Positions 17,337-25,494 of a stretch of 64,000 nucleotides of DNA are shown piece by piece. How positions within the stretch are numbered: position 1 is the first letter of the stretch; every line of letters starts with the position of its first letter. The position numbers and the translations under genes were made by a program. Source of the stretch: Pantoea sp. SOD02. GTDB lineage: Bacteria > Pseudomonadota > Gammaproteobacteria > Enterobacterales > Enterobacteriaceae. Location: the NCBI RefSeq assembly GCF_024707505.1, contig NZ_CP102604.1:1922001-1986000 (forward strand), in the 5' to 3' direction. Under the pieces are notes generated by a model, which was not told the DNA's origin, did not search any database, and worked only from the letters and a program-made list of their open reading frames with translations.

Positions 17337-17917
17337 CAACCGACACTGAAGAGAAGATGGTGGTGCTGGTGAACGGCATTCCGGCTTCCGGCAAAAGCAC
17401 CCTGACGCGCGCGCTGGCCGAGCAATTCGGTTTTCCGGTGTTGACGCTGGATAGCCTGAAAGAGCCGTTTATGGCCAGCTTTGCGCCGGTGGATCGCCTG
17501 CGCAATCGACAGCTAGGCTGTGCGGCGTATCAGGCGATCTGGCAAGTGGTGGCGCAAGCGCCGACGCGTTGCATCTATGTTATCGATGCCTGGTTTGGCT
17601 TCCAGCCGAAAGAGGTGTTGCAGCAAGGATTGCAACAGGCGGGCGTGACGCGGGTGCTGGAGTTGTGGCTGGCGATCACGCCAGATGAGGCGGTGGCGCG
17701 TTATCAGGCACGTTTAACCGATCGCATGCCGGGACATCCGGGCGCGGAGTATCTGCCAGAACTGCGCAAGCTGGCGGAAACCGCCCAGCCGATGGCGCTG
17801 GGTCCGGTGTTGCAGCTTAACGCGCGCAACCCGGACCAGGCGGCGGCCTGCGCCTGGTTGCAGCGCCAACTGCGGCTGCCGATCAGCGCTCAACCGGCTT
17901 TATCGGCCTCGGGTTGA
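17333..17917 (+). CDS. P-loop kinase-like ATP-binding protein
   Basis: 194 residues with a Walker A motif GIPASGKST near residue 15, typical of the AAA_33/zeta-like small-molecule kinase group. A later ARLTDRMPGHPG segment may be a lid. It is coupled to the IIA gene and ends the operon, so it probably phosphorylates a product or intermediate of the same pathway (inference). It converges with the LysR gene, overlapping by 28 bp. Confidence 0.8.
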   Translation: MTTDTEEKMVVLVNGIPASGKSTLTRALAEQFGFPVLTLDSLKEPFMASFAPVDRLRNRQLGCAAYQAIWQVVAQAPTRCIYVIDAWFGFQPKEVLQQGLQQAGVTRVLELWLAITPDEAVARYQARLTDRMPGHPGAEYLPELRKLAETAQPMALGPVLQLNARNPDQAAACAWLQRQLRLPISAQPALSASG

Positions 17918-18795
17918 AAAACGCGTGCGCTGAGAAAGTCGATCAGCGCACGTACTTTTGGCGACGGATATTTACTGGCGGGCCACAACAAATGGAATAC
18001 GTTACGGTGGCAGGCGAAGTCGCTCAATACTTCACGCAGCGTGCCTTGTGCCAGTGCCTCACGAATAGAGAAATCCGGCAGCATGGCGATGCCTAAGCCA
18101 CGCATAGCAAAGCAGACGCGGGTTTCTATGTTGTTACAAATCATGGTGGTGGGCAGCGTCAGTTCCTGTTCATCTTCGTAACCGCGCAGTACCCAGCGCT
18201 CAAGCTTGCCCGTGGTGTTGAAGCGATAGTGCAAACAAGCGTGCTGAGTCAACTCTTCAGGCGTTTTGGGTTCACCATGTCGGGCCAGATAGTCCGGCGA
18301 TGCGACTGCAACAGAGTAGGCATAGCCCAGTTTACGCGCCGACAACCGTGAATCCATTGGCGGACCGCCGCGCATCACTGCGTCATACCCTTCGGCAATC
18401 ACATCTACCACGCGATCGCTGAAATCCAGATCGAGCTGAATCTCCGGATATGCCCGCATAAAATCCCCCAATACCGGCAAGATCAGCGATCCTACAATCG
18501 GCAGACTCAGTTTCAAACGCCCACTTGGGCGCCCAGCGGCCTGTGACAGTTCGCTTTCGGCAGCCTCAATCTCCGCCAAAATGCGGCGACTGCGCTGCAG
18601 GAAAAGGGAGCCTTCGGCAGTCAGCGTGATGCTACGTGTGCTGCGGTGAAACAGCCTGACACCGAGTTTCTCCTCCAGCCGCGCCACACTTTTCCCCACC
18701 GCAGAAGCAGAGATCCCCAAATGACGCCCGGCAGCAACAAAGCTGCGGGTTTCAGCGACCTGCACGAACACCACAAACCCGTTCAGACTGTCCAT
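17890..18795 (-). CDS. LysR-family transcriptional regulator
   Basis: 301 residues. The N-terminal winged helix-turn-helix is FVQVAETRSFVAAGRHLGISASAVGKSVARLEEKLGVRLF with RSTRSITLTAEG after it. The C-terminal effector domain begins near residue 92. It belongs to the subgroup that often sits next to oxidoreductase or exporter genes and is divergent from the serine hydrolase remnant and MFS gene, which it may control. The effector is unknown. Confidence 0.92.
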   Translation of the reverse strand: MDSLNGFVVFVQVAETRSFVAAGRHLGISASAVGKSVARLEEKLGVRLFHRSTRSITLTAEGSLFLQRSRRILAEIEAAESELSQAAGRPSGRLKLSLPIVGSLILPVLGDFMRAYPEIQLDLDFSDRVVDVIAEGYDAVMRGGPPMDSRLSARKLGYAYSVAVASPDYLARHGEPKTPEELTQHACLHYRFNTTGKLERWVLRGYEDEQELTLPTTMICNNIETRVCFAMRGLGIAMLPDFSIREALAQGTLREVLSDFACHRNVFHLLWPASKYPSPKVRALIDFLSARVFQPEADKAG

Positions 18796-18908
18796 GTGAT
18801 TCCGCCATTGCGGACATTATTGTCCGTTAAGTCGAGAAATATACCCCGCTTTTTCCGTAATTGAGAAGTGGCTACTGTGATGTCATTCATTATTGAGGAG
18901 AGAAAAGC

Positions 18909-19217
18909 ATGCAGGGTTTACTTCAGACTGTGATTCAGCAGGCGCTGGACCAGCAGCGTTTAGTCGGGGTAGAGGTGATGGTCGCGCAGCGCGGCGAGAT
19001 TATTTATCACCAGGCGGCGGGATGGGCCGATCGGGAAAATCAGCGTCCGATGGCGAAAAGGGGGCATTTCCGTCTCGCGTCGATGAGCAAACTGATCGTT
19101 TCCACCGCTGCAATGGTGCTGGTGGCGCAAGGCAGTGCGGCTACCATTAGCTTGTTAGGCGCGTTTGTTAATGAACTGCGTGACGCGGTGTATCAGGGGT
19201 TGTGGGAGGAACAATGA
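18909..19217 (+). pseudogene. internally deleted class C beta-lactamase-family serine hydrolase
   Basis: The first ~75 residues match the start of a beta-lactamase/penicillin-binding-protein-like hydrolase, including the SxxK motif (ASMSKLIVSTAAMVLVAQG). The text then jumps to a typical C-terminal tail (GAFVNELRDAVYQGLWEEQ). Family members have about 380-430 residues, so roughly three quarters is missing in one in-frame deletion. The YxN and HxG motifs are absent, so it cannot be active. Its stop overlaps the start of the MFS gene. Confidence 0.8.
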
Positions 19218-20383
19218 GAGATCGCTTACCGTTGATTCCGCTGCTGGCGCTAAGTCTGGCGGCGTTTGTCACCATTGTTACCGAAGCACTTCCCGCCGGA
19301 TTATTGACGCCGATGGCGCAGGATTTTGCCATTTCAGCCGCTGCGGCTGGGCAGAGCATAACCGCCTATGCGGTGGGCTCCTTTCTGGCCGCCATCCCGC
19401 TGATGACACTGTTGCAAGGAATGCGCCGCCGCCGTTTATTGTTGTTAACGCTGGCCGGTTTTACCGTGGCGAATCTGGTGACGGCCATTGCCCGTGATTA
19501 CACCTTGCTGCTAGTGGCGCGCACGGTTGCAGGCGCTGCAGCAGGCGTACTTTGGGCGCTGCTGGCGGGCTACGCGGCAGCGATGGCGCCTGCGCAGCAA
19601 AAGGGCAAAGCAATTGCCATTGCGATGGCCGGCACGCCGCTGGCGCTTTCCATCGGCGTACCGCTTGGCACTTTTGTCGGTAATGCCATCGGCTGGCGCG
19701 AGAGTTTTATGGCGCTCAGTGCGTTGTCACTGCTGTTGATGCTGGTGCTGCGTCTGACCGCACCGGAGCAGCCGGGACAATCGGGCCAGCAACGAAGGCC
19801 ACTGCGTGCTGTGTTGCGTTTACCCGGCGTGCGCAGCGTATTGTTATTGGTGCTTTGCATCGTTCTGGCGCACAACATTCTCTACACCTACATCTCACCT
19901 TTCTTGCAACCTGCGGGCTTAATGGCGCGAACTGACGCGATACTGCTGCTGTTTGGCCTCTGCTCGCTGGTCAGCATCGTTGTCACCGGCATATTCGTCG
20001 ACCGATTTTTACAGCCGCTCACGCTAATCAGCATCGGCCTTTTCATGGTGGCTGCGTTTTTGCTGCAACTGAATGCGGCGAGCGTGCAGCTGGTGTGGCT
20101 GGCGGTGGCATTGTGGGGATTGGCATTTGGTGGGGCGGCGACGCTGTTGCAAACCGGCATGGTGAATCGCGCCGGTGCCGCGACCGATGTCGCGCAATCG
20201 ATGCTGGTCACGGTGTGGAATCTGGCGATGGCTGGCGGCGGCATGATCGGTGGCGTGTTACTGCAAAATCTCGGTATCGGCAGTTTTGCCCCGGTGTTAT
20301 TGCTGTTGTTGGTCATTGCGTTGGGCATTGCCTGGTGGTCAGGTCAGCGCGGGGTGCAGGCCAGCGTTAATCATTTGTCGTGA
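19214..20383 (+). CDS. MFS transporter, DHA1-type drug/sugar efflux
   Basis: 389 residues with about 12 hydrophobic segments. The first repeat contains the TEALPAGLLTPMAQDF block and the GMRRRRLLLLTL loop typical of arabinose-efflux/multidrug permeases of the major facilitator superfamily. The ATG at 19214 has GGAGGA four bases upstream and overlaps the remnant's stop. Substrate unknown. Confidence 0.9.
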   Translation: MRDRLPLIPLLALSLAAFVTIVTEALPAGLLTPMAQDFAISAAAAGQSITAYAVGSFLAAIPLMTLLQGMRRRRLLLLTLAGFTVANLVTAIARDYTLLLVARTVAGAAAGVLWALLAGYAAAMAPAQQKGKAIAIAMAGTPLALSIGVPLGTFVGNAIGWRESFMALSALSLLLMLVLRLTAPEQPGQSGQQRRPLRAVLRLPGVRSVLLLVLCIVLAHNILYTYISPFLQPAGLMARTDAILLLFGLCSLVSIVVTGIFVDRFLQPLTLISIGLFMVAAFLLQLNAASVQLVWLAVALWGLAFGGAATLLQTGMVNRAGAATDVAQSMLVTVWNLAMAGGGMIGGVLLQNLGIGSFAPVLLLLLVIALGIAWWSGQRGVQASVNHLS

Positions 20384-20434
20384 TAATAACCGCATGATTT
20401 GTCAATGCATATCCGGCAGTATCAACCAAGCTTT

Positions 20435-20450
20435 TGTGATTACGCTCACA
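20435..20450. promoter_or_regulatory. CRP-like palindrome next to the SDR ribosome binding site
   Basis: TGTGATTACGCTCACA is an exact TGTGA-N6-TCACA match. It abuts the GAGGA at 20451, only 12 bases before the SDR start, so if bound it would more likely block than activate. Confidence 0.45.
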
Positions 20451-20462
20451 GAGGAAAGCATG

Positions 20463-21257
20463 ATGAATATCGATCTACACGGAAAAACAGCCTTAGTTAC
20501 CGCATCAACCGGCGGTATCGGTTTTGCCATTGCACAAGGTCTGGCGGCCAGCGGGGCGGAAGTGGTGCTGAACGGGCGCAGTGAAGCCTCGGTGAGTCGT
20601 GCGCGCGAGAAGCTCAACGGCTTAGTCGCGGGGGCGAAAATTCATACCTTCATCGCCGATCTCGGCAGTGCACAAGGTGTTAAGCAACTGCTCAACGGTT
20701 TGCCGCCAATCGATATTCTGGTGAATAACGCTGGGATTTACGGTCCGCAGGATTTTTATCAAGTGGATGACGAAACCTGGGATGCCTATTGGCAAACCAA
20801 TGTGATGTCCGGTGTGCGCCTGTCGCGGGCTTTATTGCCGGAGATGGTGAAACGCGGTTGGGGCCGCGTGGTGTTTATCTCTTCAGAGTCAGCACTGAAT
20901 ATTCCCGCCGATATGCTGCATTACGGCGTAAGTAAAACCGCGCAGCTGTCGCTGGCGCGCGGGCTGGCGAAAGTGGTGGCGGGCAGCGGCGTGACGGTGA
21001 ACAGCGTGTTGCCGGGCCCAACGCTCTCCGATGGTTTTGCTGCCATGATGGAAGATGAAGTGAAACGCACCGGTAAGCCGCTGGAAGAGTTGGCGAAAGA
21101 GTTTGTGATGGCTCAGCGTCCGAGTTCGGTGATCCAGCGTGCTGCTACGGTGGAAGAGGTGGCGAACATGGTGGTGTATGTTTGTTCGAAACAGGCATCC
21201 GCGACGTCCGGTGCCGCGCTGCGCGTCGATGGCGGCGTGGTGGATGACATTGTTTAG
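20463..21257 (+). CDS. short-chain dehydrogenase/reductase
   Basis: 264-residue classical SDR. The cofactor motif is TASTGGIGFAIA, with NNAGIYGP next. Catalytic residues are Ser in VVFISSESAL and Tyr/Lys in YGVSKTAQ. The C-terminus DGGVVDDIV is family-typical. GAGGA sits seven bases before the ATG at 20463; an ATG three bases earlier is less well spaced. Substrate unknown. Confidence 0.92.
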   Translation: MNIDLHGKTALVTASTGGIGFAIAQGLAASGAEVVLNGRSEASVSRAREKLNGLVAGAKIHTFIADLGSAQGVKQLLNGLPPIDILVNNAGIYGPQDFYQVDDETWDAYWQTNVMSGVRLSRALLPEMVKRGWGRVVFISSESALNIPADMLHYGVSKTAQLSLARGLAKVVAGSGVTVNSVLPGPTLSDGFAAMMEDEVKRTGKPLEELAKEFVMAQRPSSVIQRAATVEEVANMVVYVCSKQASATSGAALRVDGGVVDDIV

Positions 21258-21277
21258 CCGGGTGCGGTGATTGACAA

Positions 21278-21301
21278 GGTCGCCATGAATGGCGACCCTA
21301 C
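21278..21301. repeat. single GTCGCCAT-type palindromic repeat unit
   Basis: A 24-bp unit: GGTCGCCAT, GA, ATGGCGAC and CCTAC at the end. It lies 20 bp after the SDR stop. Confidence 0.85.
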
Positions 21302-21397
21302 GACGCTCGCACCACAAAGACAAAAGTTTACACAGCAAAGCTTGGTGTTTCTGCTGCGGATGCTTAAAATGCCCGCACTTTTCTCTGAGGCTGCGGC

Positions 21398-21754
21398 ATG
21401 ACGATATCGCTATCACGCGCAAAATGGATTCTGGCACTGGTTTGTCTGGTGCTGGCGTTTTGTCTCGTCCAGCGCAGCTTCAATTTGCCTTCCGCACCTT
21501 TAGCGCAGGTCAGCGCGTCCGCGCAAACTCACAGCAGTGACGATGCCAGCGGCAGTGAAAAACCTTGTGCGCTGAGCGCCAAATCGCTGAGTGCCGCTGC
21601 ACCCATCCTTGATACCGCATTGCCTTTCCTGCTGTTGTTGCTGGCGCTGATCGCCACCTTTACACAAACCACCACTTCCGTCGGCTATCGCCGCGCACCG
21701 CTGTTTCCGCCTCTGCGACGGCGGCATCTGACCTTCTGCGTCTTCCGGGAATAA
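21398..21754 (+). CDS. scsA: ScsA, small membrane protein of the copper-tolerance operon
   Basis: 118 residues with an N-terminal membrane anchor (ILALVCLVLAFCLVQ) and a second hydrophobic helix (TALPFLLLLLALIATF). Length and topology fit ScsA, and it is the first gene of a complete scsABCD set. The biochemical role of ScsA is poorly known. The ATG follows TGAGGCTGCGGC, a weak ribosome binding site. Confidence 0.85.
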   Translation: MTISLSRAKWILALVCLVLAFCLVQRSFNLPSAPLAQVSASAQTHSSDDASGSEKPCALSAKSLSAAAPILDTALPFLLLLLALIATFTQTTTSVGYRRAPLFPPLRRRHLTFCVFRE

Positions 21755-21803
21755 CACCTGCGCGTTACATCGCGTAAACCCTGTTATTCACTGGAGAATT
21801 CAC

Positions 21804-23804
21804 ATGACTGTATTGATCAGGAGCCTGTTGCTCCTGCTGGCGAGCTGCGCGATTACTGCGCAGGCGGCAGACACCGGCTGGCTGCGTAATGCGCAAAATA
21901 GCCATGCCGAAGTGCGCCTGCGCAGCGCCAGCCACAACGATAATCAGCAACTGCTGCTGGATATTCGCCTGCAACCTGGCTGGAAAACCTACTGGCGTAC
22001 GCCAGGCGAAGGCGGCGTTGCGCCGGAAATCCGTTGGCAAACGCCGGATGTAAAGGCGCAGTGGTTCTGGCCTGCGCCCGAACGTTTTGACGTTAGCGGC
22101 TTGACCACACAAGGCTACAAAGGCGATATCACGCTGCCGATCGAACTGGCGAAACTGTCGAGCCAACAGCTCGCGGGAACGCTGACGCTCTCGACCTGTA
22201 GCGATGTCTGCATCCTCACCGACTTCCCCTTCAGCCTCGATCTGACGCAGCCCGCTGACGCCGATTTTGCCCGCGATTTCGCCGAAGCGATGGGACGCAT
22301 TCCGGCCGCTAGCGGCTTAACCGATCAACTCGACGCCAGCTTTGTGAATGGCGAATTGCAGATTCGCGCACAGCGTCAGGGCGGCTGGCAACAACCTGAA
22401 CTGTTCTTCGATTATCCGCAGGGCAGCATGCTGGCGGCACCGCAAATCAGTGTGAAAGGCGACACGCTCAGCGCACGCGTGGCGGTCACCGATGAATGGG
22501 GCGAAGCGGCTCCGGATCTGCGCGGCAAAACGTTGTCGCTGGTGGTGGCCGATGGTGGGATTGCGCAGCAAAGCGCGATAAATATTGGCGCGGAAGCGTT
22601 GGTATCCGGCGATGGCGCGCAGACCTTATGGTCGGTGTTGCTGCTGGCGCTGCTCGGTGGCTTGCTCCTCAACCTGATGCCGTGTGTGTTGCCGGTGCTG
22701 GCGATCAAACTCAGCAGCCTGGTGCAGCAGCAAGGGCAAACGCAGCGTCAGACGCGCCAGCAGTTTCTCGCTTCCAGCGCCGGGATCATTTTCTCCTTCC
22801 TGCTTTTGGCGCTGCTGATGACCGGACTCCGTCTCAGCGGGCAGGCGCTTGGCTGGGGCATTCAGTTCCAGAGCAGCGGCTTCCTGCTGGTGATGGTGTT
22901 GGTGATGTTCCTGTTCAGCGCCAGTCTGTTTGATCTGCTGCATTTCCGCTTGCCGTCGGGTTTGAATACCAAACTGGCGACGCAGGGCGGCGACGGCTTG
23001 CTTGGTCACTTCGGTCAGGGCGCGTTTGCCACCTTGCTGGCTACGCCGTGCAGCGCGCCGTTTCTCGGTACAGCGGTGGCTTATGCGCTGACGTCACCGC
23101 TGCCGCAGCTGTGGCTGCTGTTTGTCGCGCTCGGCGTCGGCATGAGTTTGCCGTGGCTGCTGGTGGCGGCGTTACCGGGCATGGCGCGCTGTTTGCCGCG
23201 TCCGGGGCGCTGGATGGTGCATCTGCGCAGCGTGCTCGGCCTGTTTATGCTGCTCGCCACCTTCTGGCTGGTGACATTGCTGGTACCGCATTGGGGCAGC
23301 ACCTTCGCGCTGTTGCTGGCGGGTATGTTACTCGCGGTGTTGTGTGGCTGGCTGGTGAAGCGTCGCGCGCTGCAGCAGGTGGGCGTGGTGTTTATCACTC
23401 TGACGCTGGCCGGTGCGCTGTTCCTGATGACGCGCATCACGCCGGAAGAGGAGACGCTGCACTGGCAGCCATTGACCGAAGCGGCGATCCATCAGGCACT
23501 CGAGCAGAATAAACGGGTGTTTGTCGATGTCACCGCCGACTGGTGCATCACCTGCAAAGTGAACAAATCCCGCGTTCTGAATCAGCCCGATGTGCGTGCT
23601 GCGCTAAAAGCCGATGACGTGGTGCTGCTGCGCGGCGACTGGACGCAGCCCGATCCTGCCATCGGTGAATTCCTGCGCCGCCGCGACCGCGTGGCGATCC
23701 CTTTTAACCAAATTTATGGCCCGGCACTGCCGCAAGGCCAGATTTTGTCACCGCTGCTGAGTCGTGAAGCGGTGATCTCCACTCTCTCTGAGGCGAAAAA
23801 ATAA
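21804..23804 (+). CDS. scsB: ScsB, DsbD-like transmembrane thiol reductase
   Basis: 666 residues. A signal peptide (to AQAA) leads into an N-terminal periplasmic domain with a Cys pair (CSDVC), then about eight membrane helices holding the redox cysteines in LMPCVLPVLAIK and ATPCSAPFLG, then a C-terminal thioredoxin domain with DWCITCK. It passes electrons from cytoplasmic thioredoxin across the membrane to ScsC. GGAG precedes the ATG and the stop overlaps the scsC start. Confidence 0.93.
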   Translation: MTVLIRSLLLLLASCAITAQAADTGWLRNAQNSHAEVRLRSASHNDNQQLLLDIRLQPGWKTYWRTPGEGGVAPEIRWQTPDVKAQWFWPAPERFDVSGLTTQGYKGDITLPIELAKLSSQQLAGTLTLSTCSDVCILTDFPFSLDLTQPADADFARDFAEAMGRIPAASGLTDQLDASFVNGELQIRAQRQGGWQQPELFFDYPQGSMLAAPQISVKGDTLSARVAVTDEWGEAAPDLRGKTLSLVVADGGIAQQSAINIGAEALVSGDGAQTLWSVLLLALLGGLLLNLMPCVLPVLAIKLSSLVQQQGQTQRQTRQQFLASSAGIIFSFLLLALLMTGLRLSGQALGWGIQFQSSGFLLVMVLVMFLFSASLFDLLHFRLPSGLNTKLATQGGDGLLGHFGQGAFATLLATPCSAPFLGTAVAYALTSPLPQLWLLFVALGVGMSLPWLLVAALPGMARCLPRPGRWMVHLRSVLGLFMLLATFWLVTLLVPHWGSTFALLLAGMLLAVLCGWLVKRRALQQVGVVFITLTLAGALFLMTRITPEEETLHWQPLTEAAIHQALEQNKRVFVDVTADWCITCKVNKSRVLNQPDVRAALKADDVVLLRGDWTQPDPAIGEFLRRRDRVAIPFNQIYGPALPQGQILSPLLSREAVISTLSEAKK

Positions 23805-24526
23805 TGAAGAAATCCCTGTTACTGCCACTGATGTTCCTTGCCATGCCTGCACTGGCGGCCGCGCCTTTTACCCCTGAGCAGGAAGCGCGTATTAAAGAAC
23901 TGATCCGTGAAACCCTGGTGCAAAATCCGTCGATTCTGGCGGAAGCCGCTGATGCGTTTGATAAAGAGGCCGCACAACAGCAGCAAAATGTGGTGGCGCA
24001 GATGGTGAAGAAAAACCACGATGCGCTGTTCAATGATGCCGGTTCACCGCGCATTGGTGCTGAGAAACCGGCGCTGACGCTGGTCTACTTCACCGATTAC
24101 AACTGCGTATTCTGCAAGAAGTTTGAAGCCGATATCGAAAAACTGCTGAAAGCGCATCCGCAGGTCGCGGTGGTGATTAAACCGCTGCCGTATCGCTCTG
24201 AAACCTCACTCACCTCGGCGCGTCTGGCGCTCACCGTGTGGGAGCAGCAGCCGAAAAACTTCCTCAAATTGCATGAACGTTTGATGGCGAAAAAGGGCAA
24301 TCACGATACCGCTAGCATCGACGCGGCGCTGGAGAAAACCGGCATAAAGCTGAAAGAGCCAAGCAAAGTGAGCCTCGACACCATCAACAGCAACCTGACG
24401 CTGGCGCAGCAGCTCGGCGTACAGGGCACTCCAGCGACGCTGGTCGGCGACCAGATGATCAGTGGCGCGGTGCCGTATGAGCAACTGGAAGCGGCAGTGA
24501 AAGGCGCGCTGCAGGCGAAGCCATGA
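23804..24526 (+). CDS. scsC: ScsC, periplasmic DsbA-like thiol oxidoreductase
   Basis: 240 residues with a signal peptide (to ALAAA), a helical Glu/Gln-rich N-terminal stretch likely used for trimerisation, and a DsbA fold with CVFC at 101-104. The cis-Pro loop is GVQGTPATLVG. In Salmonella-type systems ScsC protects periplasmic proteins under copper stress and is reduced by ScsB. It overlaps scsB and scsD. Confidence 0.93.
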   Translation: MKKSLLLPLMFLAMPALAAAPFTPEQEARIKELIRETLVQNPSILAEAADAFDKEAAQQQQNVVAQMVKKNHDALFNDAGSPRIGAEKPALTLVYFTDYNCVFCKKFEADIEKLLKAHPQVAVVIKPLPYRSETSLTSARLALTVWEQQPKNFLKLHERLMAKKGNHDTASIDAALEKTGIKLKEPSKVSLDTINSNLTLAQQLGVQGTPATLVGDQMISGAVPYEQLEAAVKGALQAKP

Positions 24527-25020
24527 GTCGACTAAAGCGCTTGCTGCGTGAGGCGCTGCTCTTAGTGCTGATTGTCGCGGCGGCGCTGTGGGGCATGGAT
24601 TGGCTGCGTGCACCGCAGCTGCCTGCCGACCTGGCGCAACAGCCGCTCACCTCGCTGCAAGGCGAGGTTAATCTGGCGGAGCTCAGTCAGGATCGTCCAT
24701 TGCTGGTTTACGTCTGGGCAAGCTGGTGCGGCGTATGCAAACTCACCACGCCAACCGTGGCGGCGATGAGCCAGCAAGGTTACAAGGTGGCGAGCGTGGC
24801 GCTGCGATCCGGTAACGATACGCGCGTAGCAACCTGGCTGGAGAAGAAAGGGCTGCAAGGCGTGGCGATCAACGATGAGAGCGGGACGATCGGCCAGCGC
24901 TGGGATATTCAGGCCACGCCGACCTTTATCGTGCTGCATCAGGGCAAAGTCATTAGCACCAGCAGCGGCTGGACCAGCGCTTGGGGGCTGAAGCTGCGCC
25001 TCTGGTGGGCTTCCCGCTAG
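24523..25020 (+). CDS. scsD: ScsD, membrane-anchored TlpA-like thioredoxin
   Basis: 165 residues with one N-terminal membrane anchor (LLLVLIVAAALWGM) and a thioredoxin domain with WCGVC (Cys69, Cys72). The cis-Pro segment is IQATPTFIVL. It overlaps scsC by four bases and ends the operon. It is tail-to-tail with kdgF. Confidence 0.92.
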   Translation: MSRLKRLLREALLLVLIVAAALWGMDWLRAPQLPADLAQQPLTSLQGEVNLAELSQDRPLLVYVWASWCGVCKLTTPTVAAMSQQGYKVASVALRSGNDTRVATWLEKKGLQGVAINDESGTIGQRWDIQATPTFIVLHQGKVISTSSGWTSAWGLKLRLWWASR

Positions 25021-25024
25021 TCTC

Positions 25025-25052
25025 TCTGGCGGCACGTTACGGTGCCGCCAGA
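25025..25052. repeat. perfect hairpin between scsD and kdgF
   Basis: TCTGGCGGCAC, loop GTTACG, GTGCCGCCAGA. It covers the last codons of kdgF. No T-run is present on either side, so intrinsic termination is doubtful. Confidence 0.6.
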
Positions 25053-25366
25053 AAATCCTCGCGCTGCGGCGTGAACGTATCCAGCAATACGCCCGCTTCC
25101 AGACACACGCAGCCGTGCACAATGTTCGGCGCTTTATACAGCGTATCGCCGGCACTGACTTCTTTGGTCACGCCATCAATGGTGAAGGCAAAACGTCCGG
25201 ATAACACGTAGGTGAGCTGCTCATGCGGATGGTGATGCAGCGGACCAACAGCATCCTGCTCAAAGGTGACTTCCACCGCCATCATGGTGCCGCCGTGCGC
25301 CAGAATTCGGCGCGTCACGCCGTTGCCTAAATCGTCCAGTTGGGTTGCGCTTTTATAGATAAACAT
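25037..25366 (-). CDS. kdgF: KdgF-like cupin for unsaturated uronate ring opening
   Basis: 109-residue single cupin, the KdgF length. The metal site is GPLHHHPHEQL plus His in NIVHGCVCLEAG, and the C-terminus LLDTFTPQREDFL is the KdgF signature. KdgF speeds conversion of 4,5-unsaturated uronates to 4-deoxy-L-threo-5-hexosulose uronate. AAGGAG precedes the ATG. It is divergent from the dhuI-like gene, whose product would use exactly that compound, with CRP and KdgR boxes between them. Confidence 0.88.
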   Translation of the reverse strand: MFIYKSATQLDDLGNGVTRRILAHGGTMMAVEVTFEQDAVGPLHHHPHEQLTYVLSGRFAFTIDGVTKEVSAGDTLYKAPNIVHGCVCLEAGVLLDTFTPQREDFLAAP

Positions 25367-25396
25367 GGTTTCTCCTTGCAGGTTGCATCGTCAATG

Positions 25397-25412
25397 TGTG
25401 ACTTAACTCACA
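25397..25412. promoter_or_regulatory. CRP box in the kdgF-dhuI intergenic region
   Basis: TGTGACTTAACTCACA is an exact CRP consensus palindrome. The pairing with a KdgR box is the standard control of pectin-catabolic genes. Confidence 0.7.
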
Positions 25413-25456
25413 GTCAAAAAGGCATTTAAAGGCTGCATTTTAACGATCTTTGATTA

Positions 25457-25478
25457 AAATGAAACGGTGTTTCAATTT
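25457..25478. promoter_or_regulatory. KdgR operator between kdgF and dhuI
   Basis: The core TGAAACGGTGTTTCA (25460-25474) is a perfect palindrome around three bases, flanked by AAA and ATTT as in the KdgR consensus. It lies about 20 bp before the dhuI start, where binding would block transcription. Confidence 0.8.
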
Positions 25479-25494
25479 AATCTGAGGATGGATC

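Noticed and set aside
25025..25052. Hairpin considered as an intrinsic terminator for scsD and kdgF
   Set aside because: The stem is perfect but no T-run follows on either strand and it overlaps kdgF codons; kept only as a hairpin.
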